Below, piece by piece: positions 1-12,554 of a DNA stretch of 64,000 bases. The notes beneath the pieces were generated by a model, which did no database searches, was not told where the DNA came from, and saw only the letters and a list, made by a program, of their open reading frames with translations. Every line of letters starts with the position of its first letter. Positions within the stretch are counted from its first letter, which is position 1. Source of the stretch: Anaerolineae bacterium (GTDB lineage: Bacteria > Chloroflexota > Anaerolineae > Aggregatilineales > Phototrophicaceae); the NCBI GenBank assembly GCA_022820665.1, contig JAJEFB010000026.1:1-64000 (forward strand). The letters run 5' to 3'. The position numbers were made by a program, and so were the translations under genes.

Positions 1-180
1 TCTCTTTAACCATTCCTGTTTATCCTCGCCAAAATCAACAATGTCCACCCGGGTCTCCGCACCGCTGATCACCGCGCAGATAGCGATGATGATGATATCC
101 AGCAACTGGTGTAATTGGCCATGTTCGCGGCGCGGGTCTTCTAAACCGGCAAAGGCTTCCGCTATGCCACTTGGGCTCAT
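1..180 (-). mobile_element. ISAs1-family-like transposase, N-terminal part, truncated by window edge
   Basis: Translation of minus strand from ATG at 180: MSPSGIAEAFAGLEDPRREHGQLHQLLDIIIIAICAVISGAETRVDIVDFGEDKQEWLKR. The 'DPRR.HG..H.L..II.IA.CAV..GA' pattern is typical of the ISAs1 transposase N-terminal domain. Confidence 0.8.
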
Positions 181-343
181 CTCGCTTACTCCTCAATCCA
201 TATCGATGAACCCAGTCTAATCTTCTTTCATTTTTGGTACGATTGCCCTGGTCATAATAGAGGTTCCGTTGTCATAGCTTGCGGGTAGATGATACAATAA
301 GATCGGAATCGTCTCTTTTGGAGATTTCCGAGCGAGGACCATC

Positions 344-1315
344 ATGGCGCTGCAAACCGATACGCACTCGATGAAACTGCTGGATCTTCCTTTGATGCTG
401 CGGCTCAAACAGAATGCCATCGTTATGCATAGCGAGCTGGGTTTGACCGAAGACGCGCGAGGTAGAAACAGCGCCTTGCTCTCCAGCATCGTCTTTCCGC
501 GCGGCTTGCATACGCTCTTGGGTCACGTCGACGACAAGAATGTTGTTGGTCAGTTTCGCTATCGCCCGGGCGAATCCAATGCGCATATTGTTTACCTGGC
601 GCCAACACTGGATGACGACGAGGATGATAGCCCCTGGCTGCATATGCTCGATGCCATGGCGGAACAAGCGGGCAAGAACGGCGCGCAGAATCTCGTCGGC
701 GAGGTTGAACTGAGCCACAGGCTTTTTGAGACGATGCGCCGGGCGGGTTACGCGGTGTATAGCCGGCAAGTGATCTGGCAGCATGGGCCGATCGTCGCGG
801 AGTTCCCGTTTGCGGATTTGGAAGTCACGCCGGAATCCGAGAACGATCAGATAGGCATCGCCGCGCTGCTGGGATGTACAATTCCGCGCATCATGCAGAC
901 GGTCATGGGACCCTCGGCCGACATGGAAGGATTGGTCTATCGCAAGGATGGCCAAGTTGAAGCCTACGTCGCCTATTCCGAAGGCAAGCACGGCGTTTAT
1001 CTTTTGCCCTTTTTGCATCCGGAAGTATTGAGCGAGGCGCCGGATATCATTGCCGCCGCGTTGCTAAAAATCGAGCGTTGCCGCAAGCTGCCGGTCTACA
1101 TCAGCGTCCGCGGGTATCAAGGCTGGTTGGAGAACGCCATGCTGGATCTAGGCTTCAATCCCTGGCTGGAGCAAGCAGTGATGGTCAAGCACTTAACCGC
1201 AGGCGTGCGACAGACGTCATTCGCGCAAGTTAATTTGAGCGCGAGCGGGGGGCAGAAACCAGCCGCTACCTTGCAAATGGAATATCTCAACGATAACCTT
1301 GCGCTGCGAGAGTGA
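344..1315 (+). CDS. Conserved hypothetical protein, GNAT-like fold possible
   Basis: Long ORF (323 aa) with ATG start, upstream of the R3H ATPase gene; weak acetyltransferase-like character. Confidence 0.6.
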   Translation: MALQTDTHSMKLLDLPLMLRLKQNAIVMHSELGLTEDARGRNSALLSSIVFPRGLHTLLGHVDDKNVVGQFRYRPGESNAHIVYLAPTLDDDEDDSPWLHMLDAMAEQAGKNGAQNLVGEVELSHRLFETMRRAGYAVYSRQVIWQHGPIVAEFPFADLEVTPESENDQIGIAALLGCTIPRIMQTVMGPSADMEGLVYRKDGQVEAYVAYSEGKHGVYLLPFLHPEVLSEAPDIIAAALLKIERCRKLPVYISVRGYQGWLENAMLDLGFNPWLEQAVMVKHLTAGVRQTSFAQVNLSASGGQKPAATLQMEYLNDNLALRE

Positions 1316-1395
1316 AAGCGCGCCCGGGCGCCTTTCCCGGCATCTGGATTGATTCAAGCGAATCCCGCAATAGCAAAAGGACAGCACCCGAGTAG

Positions 1396-3015
1396 ATGGA
1401 CAAACGCATAACGGACGATTTCGAAGTACTCAGAAACGTCTTGCCGCCGCGCATCCGAGACGCGGTTGATGAAGTCGGCAATACCAGTCAACTTCTGGAA
1501 ATCGTCTTGGATCTGGGAAGGATCCCTGCCGCCCGATATGTTGACAGCGAACACGCGCTTGCCGAACGTGAGGTGACGGAGGAAGACCTGCGGCAGGTGC
1601 TTGATGAACTCGGCGAGTTTGACGATGACAATCGCGCCGGCATTGAGCGCTCTCTGCATCGCATTTCGGCGATTCGCAATCGCCGTGGCAAGATTGTCGG
1701 TTTGACCGTCCGTATCGGTCGGGCGGTTTACGGCACCATCGATATCATTGCCGACTTGATCGAAACAGGTCAGAGCGTGTTGATAGTAGGACCGCCCGGC
1801 GTCGGCAAGACAACGCTGCTGCGGGAAGCGGCCAGAGTGCGAGCGACGCGCAAGCGCGTGGTCATCGTTGATACCTCCAATGAAATCGGCGGCGATGGCG
1901 ACATCCCGCACGAGGCGGTCGGCAAGGCGCGCCGCATGCAAGTGTCGCAGCCCGATCGTCAGCATGAAGTGATGATCGAGGCGGTGGAAAACCACAATCC
2001 CGAAGTGATTGTGATTGACGAAATCGGCCGAGAATTGGAAGCGCAGGCGGCGCGCACCATCGCGGAACGCGGCGTGCAGCTAATCGGCACCGCCCACGGC
2101 AATTCCCTGGAAAACTTGATGCTGAACCCGACTCTGTCCGACCTCATCGGCGGCATTGAATCCGTCACGCTATCCGATGACGAAGCGCGGCGGCGCGGGA
2201 CACAGAAGGTCGTGCTAGAGAGGCGCACGGCGCCAACCTTCGACATCATGATCGAGATTCAGGCTCGCGATCGTTTGGTCGTACACGCGGACGTCGCCAC
2301 GGCTGTAGACGCGATTCTGCGCAACCGCCCGCAGCCCGCCGAGTTGCGAGAGCGCGACAGCGCGGGCCTTATTCACGTGAATGTATACATTCCGGAAGCC
2401 GATTCGCGTTCATCGCCGGCTCGCCTGGGCGCCCAACTGCAAGGTAACAGGCGCGACATGAACGCTCATCATGTTCGTGGCACGCGCGAAAATGGCGTCA
2501 CGCGCAACGAGATGAGAGACGATCTGGCTCAGATAGGCAGACGCGATTTGAGCCCGGTGAGCGTATATGCCTATGGCGTGGCGCGCAATCGGCTCGAACA
2601 AGCCGCGCGTCGGCTGAACGTGCCGCTCATTTTGACCGATGACTTTAGCGACGCGCAAGCCATCGTCACCCTGAAGACACATTATCGCCGCCGTCCGCGC
2701 CTGATCACAGATGGCGAAAAGCGGGGCATGTCGATCTACGTTTTGCGGGCGAATACGGTGACGCAAATGGAAAACTTCCTGGTCGATCTGTTCCGGCTGA
2801 ATGGCAGGAAAGATCTTGATCCCTTTGGTCAAGCCATACAAGAAGCTGAACAAGCCATCAGGCGCATCCGGGCCGGAGAAGACTATATCGACCTCAAACC
2901 GCAGGTCTCCCAGATACGCAAGCGCCAGCATCAACTGGCGCGTCAGGCGCAAATGCATTCGGCCAGCGTCGGCGAAGAACCACGTCGTTATGTCACGATC
3001 TTCCGCGATGCTTGA
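1396..3015 (+). CDS. AAA ATPase with R3H-type nucleic-acid-binding region (SpoIIIAA/Ycf45-like)
   Basis: Walker A VGPPGVGKTTLLREAAR, Walker B VIVIDEIGRELEAQAARTIAERGVQLIGTAHG; C-terminal R3H-like segment. Confidence 0.85.
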   Translation: MDKRITDDFEVLRNVLPPRIRDAVDEVGNTSQLLEIVLDLGRIPAARYVDSEHALAEREVTEEDLRQVLDELGEFDDDNRAGIERSLHRISAIRNRRGKIVGLTVRIGRAVYGTIDIIADLIETGQSVLIVGPPGVGKTTLLREAARVRATRKRVVIVDTSNEIGGDGDIPHEAVGKARRMQVSQPDRQHEVMIEAVENHNPEVIVIDEIGRELEAQAARTIAERGVQLIGTAHGNSLENLMLNPTLSDLIGGIESVTLSDDEARRRGTQKVVLERRTAPTFDIMIEIQARDRLVVHADVATAVDAILRNRPQPAELRERDSAGLIHVNVYIPEADSRSSPARLGAQLQGNRRDMNAHHVRGTRENGVTRNEMRDDLAQIGRRDLSPVSVYAYGVARNRLEQAARRLNVPLILTDDFSDAQAIVTLKTHYRRRPRLITDGEKRGMSIYVLRANTVTQMENFLVDLFRLNGRKDLDPFGQAIQEAEQAIRRIRAGEDYIDLKPQVSQIRKRQHQLARQAQMHSASVGEEPRRYVTIFRDA

Positions 3016-3045
3016 GCGAATCTTGCCCCTGCCGAAAGGGAATAC

Positions 3046-4269
3046 ATGCCCGTGTCGTTGAAGCCACCGCCACCTATCCGCACCGATCATAGCAACGCTT
3101 TCGCGCACAACACCATGGCTGCGCGCATCCCCGCCATCCTTCAAGAAACGCTCGATCTGAATCCGGATTACCCGACGGGTATCAAGGATCGCCTTGGTCG
3201 TTTGCGCGATGACATCGGCGCCGGAGAGGCGATACCGCCTCTGGAAGCGGAGCGGGCGAGCGACTATCAGCAGTGGCTGCACGCGCTGCGTCAACAGCAA
3301 GACATTATAGGCGCGCCGGTGACATGGCATAACGCCGAGTGGTTCTTTGCCGAAACCTATGCCTATCGCTGCCTGGTTGAAGCGACGCGCTATTTCGAAT
3401 CGCGGCGAGATCCCTTCGCGCCCAAGAAGAAATCTGAACTGACCAGCGAGGCGCTTTGGTCACTGATCGAAGGCGCTTTGGCATCCGATGTTGCGGCGGA
3501 GCGGCAGGTCGCGCAAGCTGTGTTACTGGACCTGTGGGCAAACCGAATCGACCTCAGTTATGCGGCGTCTTTGGAACGGGGCACCGATATCGCGCCCGAA
3601 GATCTGCTGGTGGATGACAGCGCTAATTTGATGGATTACCTTTGCCGCTCGGCGACGGCTTCCCCTCAAAAGCGCGATGAAGGCACCATTTACATTGTGG
3701 TGGACAACGCCGGTTCCGAGTTGGCTATGGATCTGGTCTTGGCGGATCGCCTGCTGCGCTACTTGGCTGACCGCGTCGTGCTTTACTTGAAAGCGCATCC
3801 CACGTTTGTCAGCGACGCGACGCCGGAAGATGTCTGGATCATGCTGGATGAGATGAAGCGGCGCCGCGGCGCTAGCGTTCAACTGGCTGAACGACTGGCA
3901 GCCAACTGGGAATCGGCGCGTTTGCTGTTCGTTCCGCATCAGTTTTGGAATAGCAGCATGCTTTTACGCGATATGCCATCAGCGTTGTGCGACAGGCTTA
4001 ACGCGTCGCGACTTGTGATAATCAAGGGAGACGCCAACTACCGGCGCGCGGTCGGCGATTGTCTTTGGCCTGTAGACAGTCCATTCCGCGATGTCATGTC
4101 TTATCTCGACGCGCCGGTTTTGTGCTTGCGAACGCTCAAGAGCGATCCAATCGTGGGCTTGCCTTCCGAGGCAGTCGCCGAGGATCTCGACCGAAGCGAT
4201 CCAACTTGGCGGGTAAACGGAAAGCGCGGGCTGATTCAGTTCAAGCCTCAGTCGTCGAACAGCCAGTAG
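3046..4269 (+). CDS. DUF89/ARMT1-like damage-control phosphatase family protein
   Basis: LWANRIDLSYAAS..., IYIVVDNAGSELAMDLVLADRLL, LVIIKGDANYRRAVGD match DUF89 signature regions. Confidence 0.75.
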   Translation: MPVSLKPPPPIRTDHSNAFAHNTMAARIPAILQETLDLNPDYPTGIKDRLGRLRDDIGAGEAIPPLEAERASDYQQWLHALRQQQDIIGAPVTWHNAEWFFAETYAYRCLVEATRYFESRRDPFAPKKKSELTSEALWSLIEGALASDVAAERQVAQAVLLDLWANRIDLSYAASLERGTDIAPEDLLVDDSANLMDYLCRSATASPQKRDEGTIYIVVDNAGSELAMDLVLADRLLRYLADRVVLYLKAHPTFVSDATPEDVWIMLDEMKRRRGASVQLAERLAANWESARLLFVPHQFWNSSMLLRDMPSALCDRLNASRLVIIKGDANYRRAVGDCLWPVDSPFRDVMSYLDAPVLCLRTLKSDPIVGLPSEAVAEDLDRSDPTWRVNGKRGLIQFKPQSSNSQ

Positions 4270-4748
4270 GTCGCCGTCAGCGGGAAATCACGCTCCAGCC
4301 ATGCCATGACTTTCTGAGGTTTCAAGCGATACTGAACGGCGTCTTCTTCGTCCAGGCTGGGGTCGAGATCGTATTTGTCAACATAAACCTGGTTAATCCT
4401 CGCTTGCAAGGACTCACAAGGTACGGTTTCTGAGAGAGCGCCTTCGAAAATAACGGTTTCATCGCCGCTTTCCAGGTGTAGGACGACCCGGCTGTCCTGT
4501 GAAATATTACGCGCTTTGACCGAATTGCGATCGGTGGCGGTGAACAACTGTCCCTCGACCCAGGCGCCCCAGACGGGCGCCGCATGCGGCTTGCCATCCG
4601 GGCAGGTGGTACAAATCCAATAATTGCGGGCGGCTGCCATCTGGCTTTCGATCCAATCCCAGGTCAGCATTGACCCCGTCTCTTCAACGTTGACGCCATA
4701 ATGCGGCATATTCGGTCGGACGCGCCGCGCGTTTTTCGGTTGGATCAT
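4248..4748 (-). CDS. Pyridoxamine 5'-phosphate oxidase-like FMN/F420-binding protein
   Basis: YWICTTCPDGKPHAAPVWGAWVEGQLFTATDRNSVKARNI is typical of the PPOX-like split barrel. Confidence 0.8.
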   Translation of the reverse strand: MIQPKNARRVRPNMPHYGVNVEETGSMLTWDWIESQMAAARNYWICTTCPDGKPHAAPVWGAWVEGQLFTATDRNSVKARNISQDSRVVLHLESGDETVIFEGALSETVPCESLQARINQVYVDKYDLDPSLDEEDAVQYRLKPQKVMAWLERDFPLTATYWLFDD

Positions 4749-4780
4749 GGCGGCGGCTCGTTTCCCTGGGTCCTCATGCG

Positions 4781-5905
4781 CTATTTGCTCATGGGCATGA
4801 TGACGTGGGTGAAGTCCTCGCGGTTTTCCGGCCGCAAGACGCCGGGATTCTCGGGACCATTGCTCTGGAAGACGACTCGTTCTTCCTTGATCACGCGCAA
4901 CACCTCAATCAAGTACTTGATGTTAAATGAGATATCAAGCGCTTCGCCTTCTGCGGAGGCGTCGAGCATACCTTCGCTGTCGCCGCGTTCGGCGCTCTTG
5001 CCCACAATCAGCACCTCGGCCGGTTCGCCGGGGTTCTGCGCCGGCTTGACATGCAGGTTGGCGCTGTTGGCATTGTCCCGGGCGAAGATCTCGGCGCGCT
5101 GGCAGACGGTCAGCAAGTCGCTGGTATACATTACTGTCGAGGTCGCATAGGAGCGCGGGATTATCGAGGCGAAATCGGGGAATCGACCTTCCAACAATTG
5201 CGACGAGACCAGGATATTGGGCATAAAGACCGTGACGCTGTTGCGCTGCTTGGGCAACGAAATGCCGACTTCCTGGTCGTCTTCGGCGATGCGAGCGATC
5301 TCGCTCATGGCTTTGGCGGGGATGACCATATCTTGACGGTCGCCGAAGTTCTCTTCTAACTCGGCTGTGCGCACTGCCAGGCGATAGCCATCGGCCGCCG
5401 CCATCGTCAAGGCATTGCCTTCAAGCTGCATGTATACGCCCGTCAAAATGGGGCGGTTCTGCTCGCGGGCGGCGGCAAAAGCCGTCTGCACGATCATCTC
5501 GCGCAAGGTTTTGCCTTCCAGATATAGATCCGCGTTTTCGTTGTGGTTAATCGGAGGGAATTCGTCAGCGTCGATGCCGCGGACGTTGGAAGTCTGTATG
5601 CCACAGCGCATATGAACCGTATGCGTGGAAGCGTCCAGGCGCAGGTCGACGCGCTCCCGGGAAAGATTGTTGACCAATTCACTGAAGGTTTTGGCGGGGA
5701 GCGTGATGCTGCCAGCCTGTTCCACTTTGGCGCCGATCCAGACCGTGATGCTCATTTCCAGGTTTGTCGCCGAGAGCTTCAAGCGTGAATCTTCAGTTTC
5801 CAGCAGCACGTTGGCGAGCACGGGAAGCGGGGGATTGCTGTCCACCGCTTTGGTCACAGTATTCAAGCTCTTCGCCAGGTTTTCTTGCAGCACACTTACG
5901 ATCAT
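4781..5905 (-). CDS. dnaN: DNA polymerase III beta subunit (sliding clamp)
   Basis: 374 aa; MIVSVLQENLAKSLNTVTKAV..., C-terminal FTHVIMPMSK. Confidence 0.95.
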   Translation of the reverse strand: MIVSVLQENLAKSLNTVTKAVDSNPPLPVLANVLLETEDSRLKLSATNLEMSITVWIGAKVEQAGSITLPAKTFSELVNNLSRERVDLRLDASTHTVHMRCGIQTSNVRGIDADEFPPINHNENADLYLEGKTLREMIVQTAFAAAREQNRPILTGVYMQLEGNALTMAAADGYRLAVRTAELEENFGDRQDMVIPAKAMSEIARIAEDDQEVGISLPKQRNSVTVFMPNILVSSQLLEGRFPDFASIIPRSYATSTVMYTSDLLTVCQRAEIFARDNANSANLHVKPAQNPGEPAEVLIVGKSAERGDSEGMLDASAEGEALDISFNIKYLIEVLRVIKEERVVFQSNGPENPGVLRPENREDFTHVIMPMSK

Positions 5906-6275
5906 GGTTATCCTCTAGTAGAGAGCTCTGGGCGCCGACGTTACCAGTCTAGGCGCGCATTCATTTTGTCCGCATTATAGCCCAAGACAGGCGGACTTCC
6001 CACTATCAACACGGCCAGGGCGTATTGCAGATTGTTGGCGCGTCAAGCCCCCATCTTCCACCTTCAAGCACATAATCCTATAGGGTCGAGGCGGTGGCGT
6101 CTGTTGAAATACAGCCCTCATCCCCCAGCACTGTTCCCCCTCATGTCTCCGCTAAACGGGGGGCGGAATTCCCACACGGGGCTGAGTATTTGGCTAGCGC
6201 GCTATTTGCTTACAATCACTCCCACTGAAGGCATCTCCAAGGCATCAGGCGGTAAACAGACACAAGAACTTTGAG

Positions 6276-6372
6276 ATGTGTCCATGTTGTGTCCCTTGAC
6301 AGCTTTTTATGTCCGCGTTGTGTCCGCTCACAGTTTTTTATGTCGGCGCTGTGTCCGTTCGCGGCAGTTTTT
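6276..6372. repeat. Three tandem imperfect repeats of 31-33 nt
   Basis: Units 6276-6308, 6309-6339, 6340-6372; each begins ATGT, contains TGTGTCC and ends CAG(C)TTTTT. Confidence 0.75.
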
Positions 6373-6721
6373 CAGCCCTAAGAGGGGCTTGCCCCGACTG
6401 CGACAGAGCGAAGCAGTCGCTCGCGCAGGTCGCGCCGACACTGACTTTCAGCAAGGAAAAGGGCTCCCGCGCTCACGCGGGCGGGACTTGTTAAAAGAGG
6501 GCGCGGACACATGGCAGGGCGTCGTTGGGTTCCACAATTTTTTTCGGACATGGGTGAGAGCTCTTTGCTTTAGGCGAATGAGACAATGATAGCACAGATG
6601 TTCGCTTGAAAGGGCGACTAAATGGTCGCGTTTTGCCATCTTTGTGCATATTGCCGAAGAGTCGCTCGGCTAGATTTTCAAACGTTGATTGTCACCGTAA
6701 GGGTCAGGTCGCGCGATGATT

Positions 6722-7105
6722 TTACGCTTCCGGATCTACAGGTCTAACATCGTCCGTCGAGATCTCAATTGTTTCCCCGTCTTCGTCGATGTCTTCAACG
6801 CGCACGATCTCGATTTTCAGTTTGGCGATCAAGGCAGCCATTGTTCCTAACGCCGCGAGTACCGGATTAAAGATCGTGGCAACGCCGCCAACCACCACCG
6901 CCGGCGTCAGCGGGACTTCGATCAGGACTTCGTCGTTGGCGTTGCGAATGATGAGGCGGCGTACGTTGCCTTCCGCGACCAACTCCTTAACGCGCTCGAC
7001 AAGTTCACTGCCGGCGACTTCCATCTCTTCGACCCAATCGCGCTGATTTTTCGGTTTGCGCGGATCTTCGCTCATGTCTTTCTCCTGATCACTGGATTGC
7101 TTCAT
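6722..7105 (-). CDS. DUF4342-like small protein
   Basis: VAGSELVERVKELVAEGNVRRLIIRNANDEVLIEVPLTPAVVVGGVATIFNPVLAALGTMAALI. Confidence 0.75.
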   Translation of the reverse strand: MKQSSDQEKDMSEDPRKPKNQRDWVEEMEVAGSELVERVKELVAEGNVRRLIIRNANDEVLIEVPLTPAVVVGGVATIFNPVLAALGTMAALIAKLKIEIVRVEDIDEDGETIEISTDDVRPVDPEA

Positions 7106-7165
7106 CCAGTAGTTTCTACGTATCCGCCGATGCTGAGTTGTACAACTGTCGACTGAGCCGCTTGT

Positions 7166-8143
7166 TTAGCGGAGCAAATCGTAGAGCATGCCCTTCCAGC
7201 GCGCGGCGTCCAATTCCCAGCAGATGAGCGGCTTGTTGGGGTTTTGTAGCGCCTCGCGCCAGGCGTCGATGTTCCGCACGTCGTCCGCAAGGTTGAGCTT
7301 GTCCACCACTGTCATGCCACGCGTGAGTTCGCTGCGGCATTCGATATCGACGAGATGACGGCTGGTTGACGTTACGATCGAGGGATCAATGGCAACAGCC
7401 ATGGCCACGCCGTCGGGCAGCGATATGCCGATTTCGCCGGTCTGTATTTCGTAACCGCGCATGCCCTTGATATTGCAATCGATTGTGAAGTCGGCGTATT
7501 CGGTACCGATCCCGCGTACGCTGTCGATATCTTCCAGCGAAAGAACGAATTCGCCCTGGCTGAACTCCCAGCCGACCATTTCGATTGGCAAACCGGAGCG
7601 GAAGACGATTTGCGCCGCTTCGGGATCGCACCAGATATTGTATTCAGCCGCTGGCGTCACATTGCCGTTGGTACAGGCTGCGCCGCCCATCACAACGCAC
7701 CGGGATACGCGCGATACGATGTCCGGGGCTTTTCGAAGCGCGAGAGCCAGGTTGGTCAAAGGACCCAGGGTTACGATCACGAGATCCGGCGTGGACCGGG
7801 CTGCCTCGATAATTGCGTCTATGGCATGCTGTTCTTGTACCTGGCTGCGGCGAGGTTTGTAGCGGTCGCCCCAGTCGCCAAGGCCATCGGCGCCGTGAAA
7901 CCAGTCCGCCGACACGTATTCGCGGGTGAGCGGCCGATCGGCGCCGGCGTAAACAGGGGTATTCGCCTTGCAAATTTCGGCGAAGTAGAGCGAGTTTTCA
8001 ACACCCTGTTCAAGGGGCACGTTGCCCGCGACGACGGTGATCGCGAGAACATCGATATCGCTGTGGCGCAGCGCCATCAGCACGGCGACGGCATCGTCCG
8101 ATCCGGCGTCGGTATCAATCAAAAAAGGGCGGGACATATCCAC
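7166..8143 (-). CDS. Nucleoside hydrolase (IunH family)
   Basis: N-terminal DTDAGSDDAVAVLMAL metal-binding motif, VTLGPLTNLALAL. Confidence 0.92.
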   Translation of the reverse strand: MDMSRPFLIDTDAGSDDAVAVLMALRHSDIDVLAITVVAGNVPLEQGVENSLYFAEICKANTPVYAGADRPLTREYVSADWFHGADGLGDWGDRYKPRRSQVQEQHAIDAIIEAARSTPDLVIVTLGPLTNLALALRKAPDIVSRVSRCVVMGGAACTNGNVTPAAEYNIWCDPEAAQIVFRSGLPIEMVGWEFSQGEFVLSLEDIDSVRGIGTEYADFTIDCNIKGMRGYEIQTGEIGISLPDGVAMAVAIDPSIVTSTSRHLVDIECRSELTRGMTVVDKLNLADDVRNIDAWREALQNPNKPLICWELDAARWKGMLYDLLR

Positions 8144-8158
8144 ATCTCCTGCGGTCGC

Positions 8159-9340
8159 CTAAACTTTGAGGACGAGGCTGTCGACCGCAACTTTCAGTCG
8201 TTGAAGTCCTTCCTCCAGGACAGATCGCGGACAGCCGAAATTCAGGCGGACAAAGCCTTCGCCAGCGCTACCGAAGAAGCTGCCTCCCGTTGGCGCGACG
8301 CTGGCGCGTTCGGTGCAAAACGCGGCGACATCGCCCTCGATCGGCAAGTCGCGCATGTCGAGCCAGAGCAGGTAGGTCGATTGCGGAATCGTTGTCTTCA
8401 CTTGCGGCATGTGTTCTCGAATGAAATCGATAGCGAAGTCACGGTTGTCCTTGAGATACCGGAGCAACTGCCGAAGCCATTCTTCTCCGCCGGTGTAGGC
8501 GCCGTAGGCAGCCTCGTAACCCATGATGTTGACATGCGCGCTGAAGCTTTGCAGCGCCGCCGCCATCGTCTCGCGGATTTCCTTGTTTTGCGCGATCAAA
8601 ACCGAACAAGCCATGCCGGCCAGATTGAATGTCTTGCTCGGCGCGATCATTGTCAGCGTATTCTGCGCGATCTCGTCAGACAAAGTAGCGATGGGAATGT
8701 GCTTTCCCTCCAGAATCAGATCGGAGTGGATCTCGTCGGCGATAATCAAGAGACCGTGTTTTAGGCAGATTTCTCCAATGCGCTCGAGCTCCGCTCGCGA
8801 ATAGAGAAAGCCGGCTGGATTCTGCGGGTTGCATTGCAGGTGAATCGATGTGCGCGGGTCCCGCGCGACCATTTCAAACTCATCGTAATCGTTTTCATAA
8901 TGGAAGCTGTTGGCGCTATCGGCGATGTATTCCATATCGATGTTGCCAGTGAATTTTCGATTGGCGCGGACGGCTTTGAAGAAAGAGCCATAGACCGGGG
9001 TCTGAATCAAAACGGTATCGCCGGGCGCGCCGAAACCACTGCAGGCCGCGCAGAGCGCCAGGACCATGCCCGGCGAAAACATAACGTCACCGGGCTGGAT
9101 CTCCCAATCATAGAGCTGGCTCATGCGCTCGACGATGACGTCTTTGAGCTTGGGAGGATCCAGCGTATATCCGAATACGCCGTGTTGAGCGCGCTCGATC
9201 ATGGCATTGATGGCGGAGGGCGGCGAGCGGAAGTCCATATCAGCCACCCACATCGGCAAGCAGCCCTCGTCTACTGCGCCCCATTTCGCGCTGTGATGCC
9301 CGCTGCGGTCGATGATCTCATCAAAGTTGTACTCGGTCAT
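8159..9340 (-). CDS. MalY/PatB-type aminotransferase (cystathionine beta-lyase-like)
   Basis: MTEYNFDEIIDRSGHHSAKWGAVDEGCLPMWVADMDFRSP; CNPQNPAG; SKTFNLAG PLP lysine region. Confidence 0.9.
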   Translation of the reverse strand: MTEYNFDEIIDRSGHHSAKWGAVDEGCLPMWVADMDFRSPPSAINAMIERAQHGVFGYTLDPPKLKDVIVERMSQLYDWEIQPGDVMFSPGMVLALCAACSGFGAPGDTVLIQTPVYGSFFKAVRANRKFTGNIDMEYIADSANSFHYENDYDEFEMVARDPRTSIHLQCNPQNPAGFLYSRAELERIGEICLKHGLLIIADEIHSDLILEGKHIPIATLSDEIAQNTLTMIAPSKTFNLAGMACSVLIAQNKEIRETMAAALQSFSAHVNIMGYEAAYGAYTGGEEWLRQLLRYLKDNRDFAIDFIREHMPQVKTTIPQSTYLLWLDMRDLPIEGDVAAFCTERASVAPTGGSFFGSAGEGFVRLNFGCPRSVLEEGLQRLKVAVDSLVLKV

Positions 9341-9613
9341 GTTCCTGGCTTTCTCTGGTTCACGACGGTTTCAGGAAAACATGCCAGAAACTATAACCGA
9401 TTGCGCAGATAGATGCACGGGCGGTTTGCGGCGACAGCTTGCCAGAACTGACGCCAAGAGCCGGATTGCTTTGCTGGCTTGAATCGCCTAAGCAATTCTT
9501 CACTGAGGTCACCGGCGCTTCCGGGTTGGCGGGATAATTGATATCGACGAAATGCGGAATCTCGACGAGCGCGTCGAGAAGCGGATACAATAAGGTCTAG
9601 CGATTGTCTTCCG

Positions 9614-10213
9614 CTACTGGACGCCGACCGGGCGTTCCGACAAACGCGCGAGCAGCTTATGTCCGTCGACGCTGTCGGTTTGCGCTGCGACGCGCAGGGC
9701 AAAGCTGAGGCGAGGATCGTCGTAAGCGCGCTCCAGCGCAATTTCACATCCGTAGATGTCGGCAAGAATTGCGCTTAACTCGTCTTGCAGCGCGGTAAAG
9801 AGTGACAGGTCATTGCGGTAGCGCCGGCGATCCAGAAAACTGATCTTGGCGCTGCTGAAATCGAACTCGATATCGCCGGGCGCCTCGTCTTCCAGGCATA
9901 GCGCCGCACCCAGCGCGAGGCGAAACGCCATGAGCAGGGCGTCGGACAAGAGCCCGGGCAGATTGCGCTTGCGGATGTAGTGCAAGCCGACTTGGCCGTC
10001 GCCGAAGTCATAGGCGTAGTCGCCTTCGTCCGCGATCAAGATCACACCGGGTCCTTCGGGAACATGTTTGTAGTCGATGACATCAATCAACATACCGTCG
10101 ACCGTGTGTTCCTGAATCCAGCGTTGGAAAATCGGAACGATATCGGCTGCCGCTATCGCAGGTTCGCGTTTCAAGTTGAATTTGACCCCAAGGCGATTGG
10201 GAACGATTGTCAT
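9614..10213 (-). CDS. Conserved hypothetical protein
   Basis: 199 aa ORF directly downstream of the sulfite reductase gene, same strand. Confidence 0.6.
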   Translation of the reverse strand: MTIVPNRLGVKFNLKREPAIAAADIVPIFQRWIQEHTVDGMLIDVIDYKHVPEGPGVILIADEGDYAYDFGDGQVGLHYIRKRNLPGLLSDALLMAFRLALGAALCLEDEAPGDIEFDFSSAKISFLDRRRYRNDLSLFTALQDELSAILADIYGCEIALERAYDDPRLSFALRVAAQTDSVDGHKLLARLSERPVGVQ

Positions 10214-10254
10214 TTGCTTTTCTCCAGGCGCTTTGCTTACAGCTCTCGATGCCG

Positions 10255-12501
<2,247 letters not shown>

Positions 12502-12554
12502 GATTTGTCCTTCCATTTCCAAACATTGTTGCTTGAGAGTTGGGCTTTCAGTTG

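Noticed and set aside
2410-3330. 306-aa minus-strand ORF
   Set aside because: Antisense to the R3H ATPase and DUF89 genes
6276-6372. CRISPR array
   Set aside because: Repeats are directly adjacent and imperfect, with no unique spacers and no cas genes
7610-8764. 384-aa plus-strand ORF
   Set aside because: Antisense to nucleoside hydrolase and MalY-type aminotransferase; low-complexity Arg/His/Gln-rich translation typical of high-GC shadow ORFs
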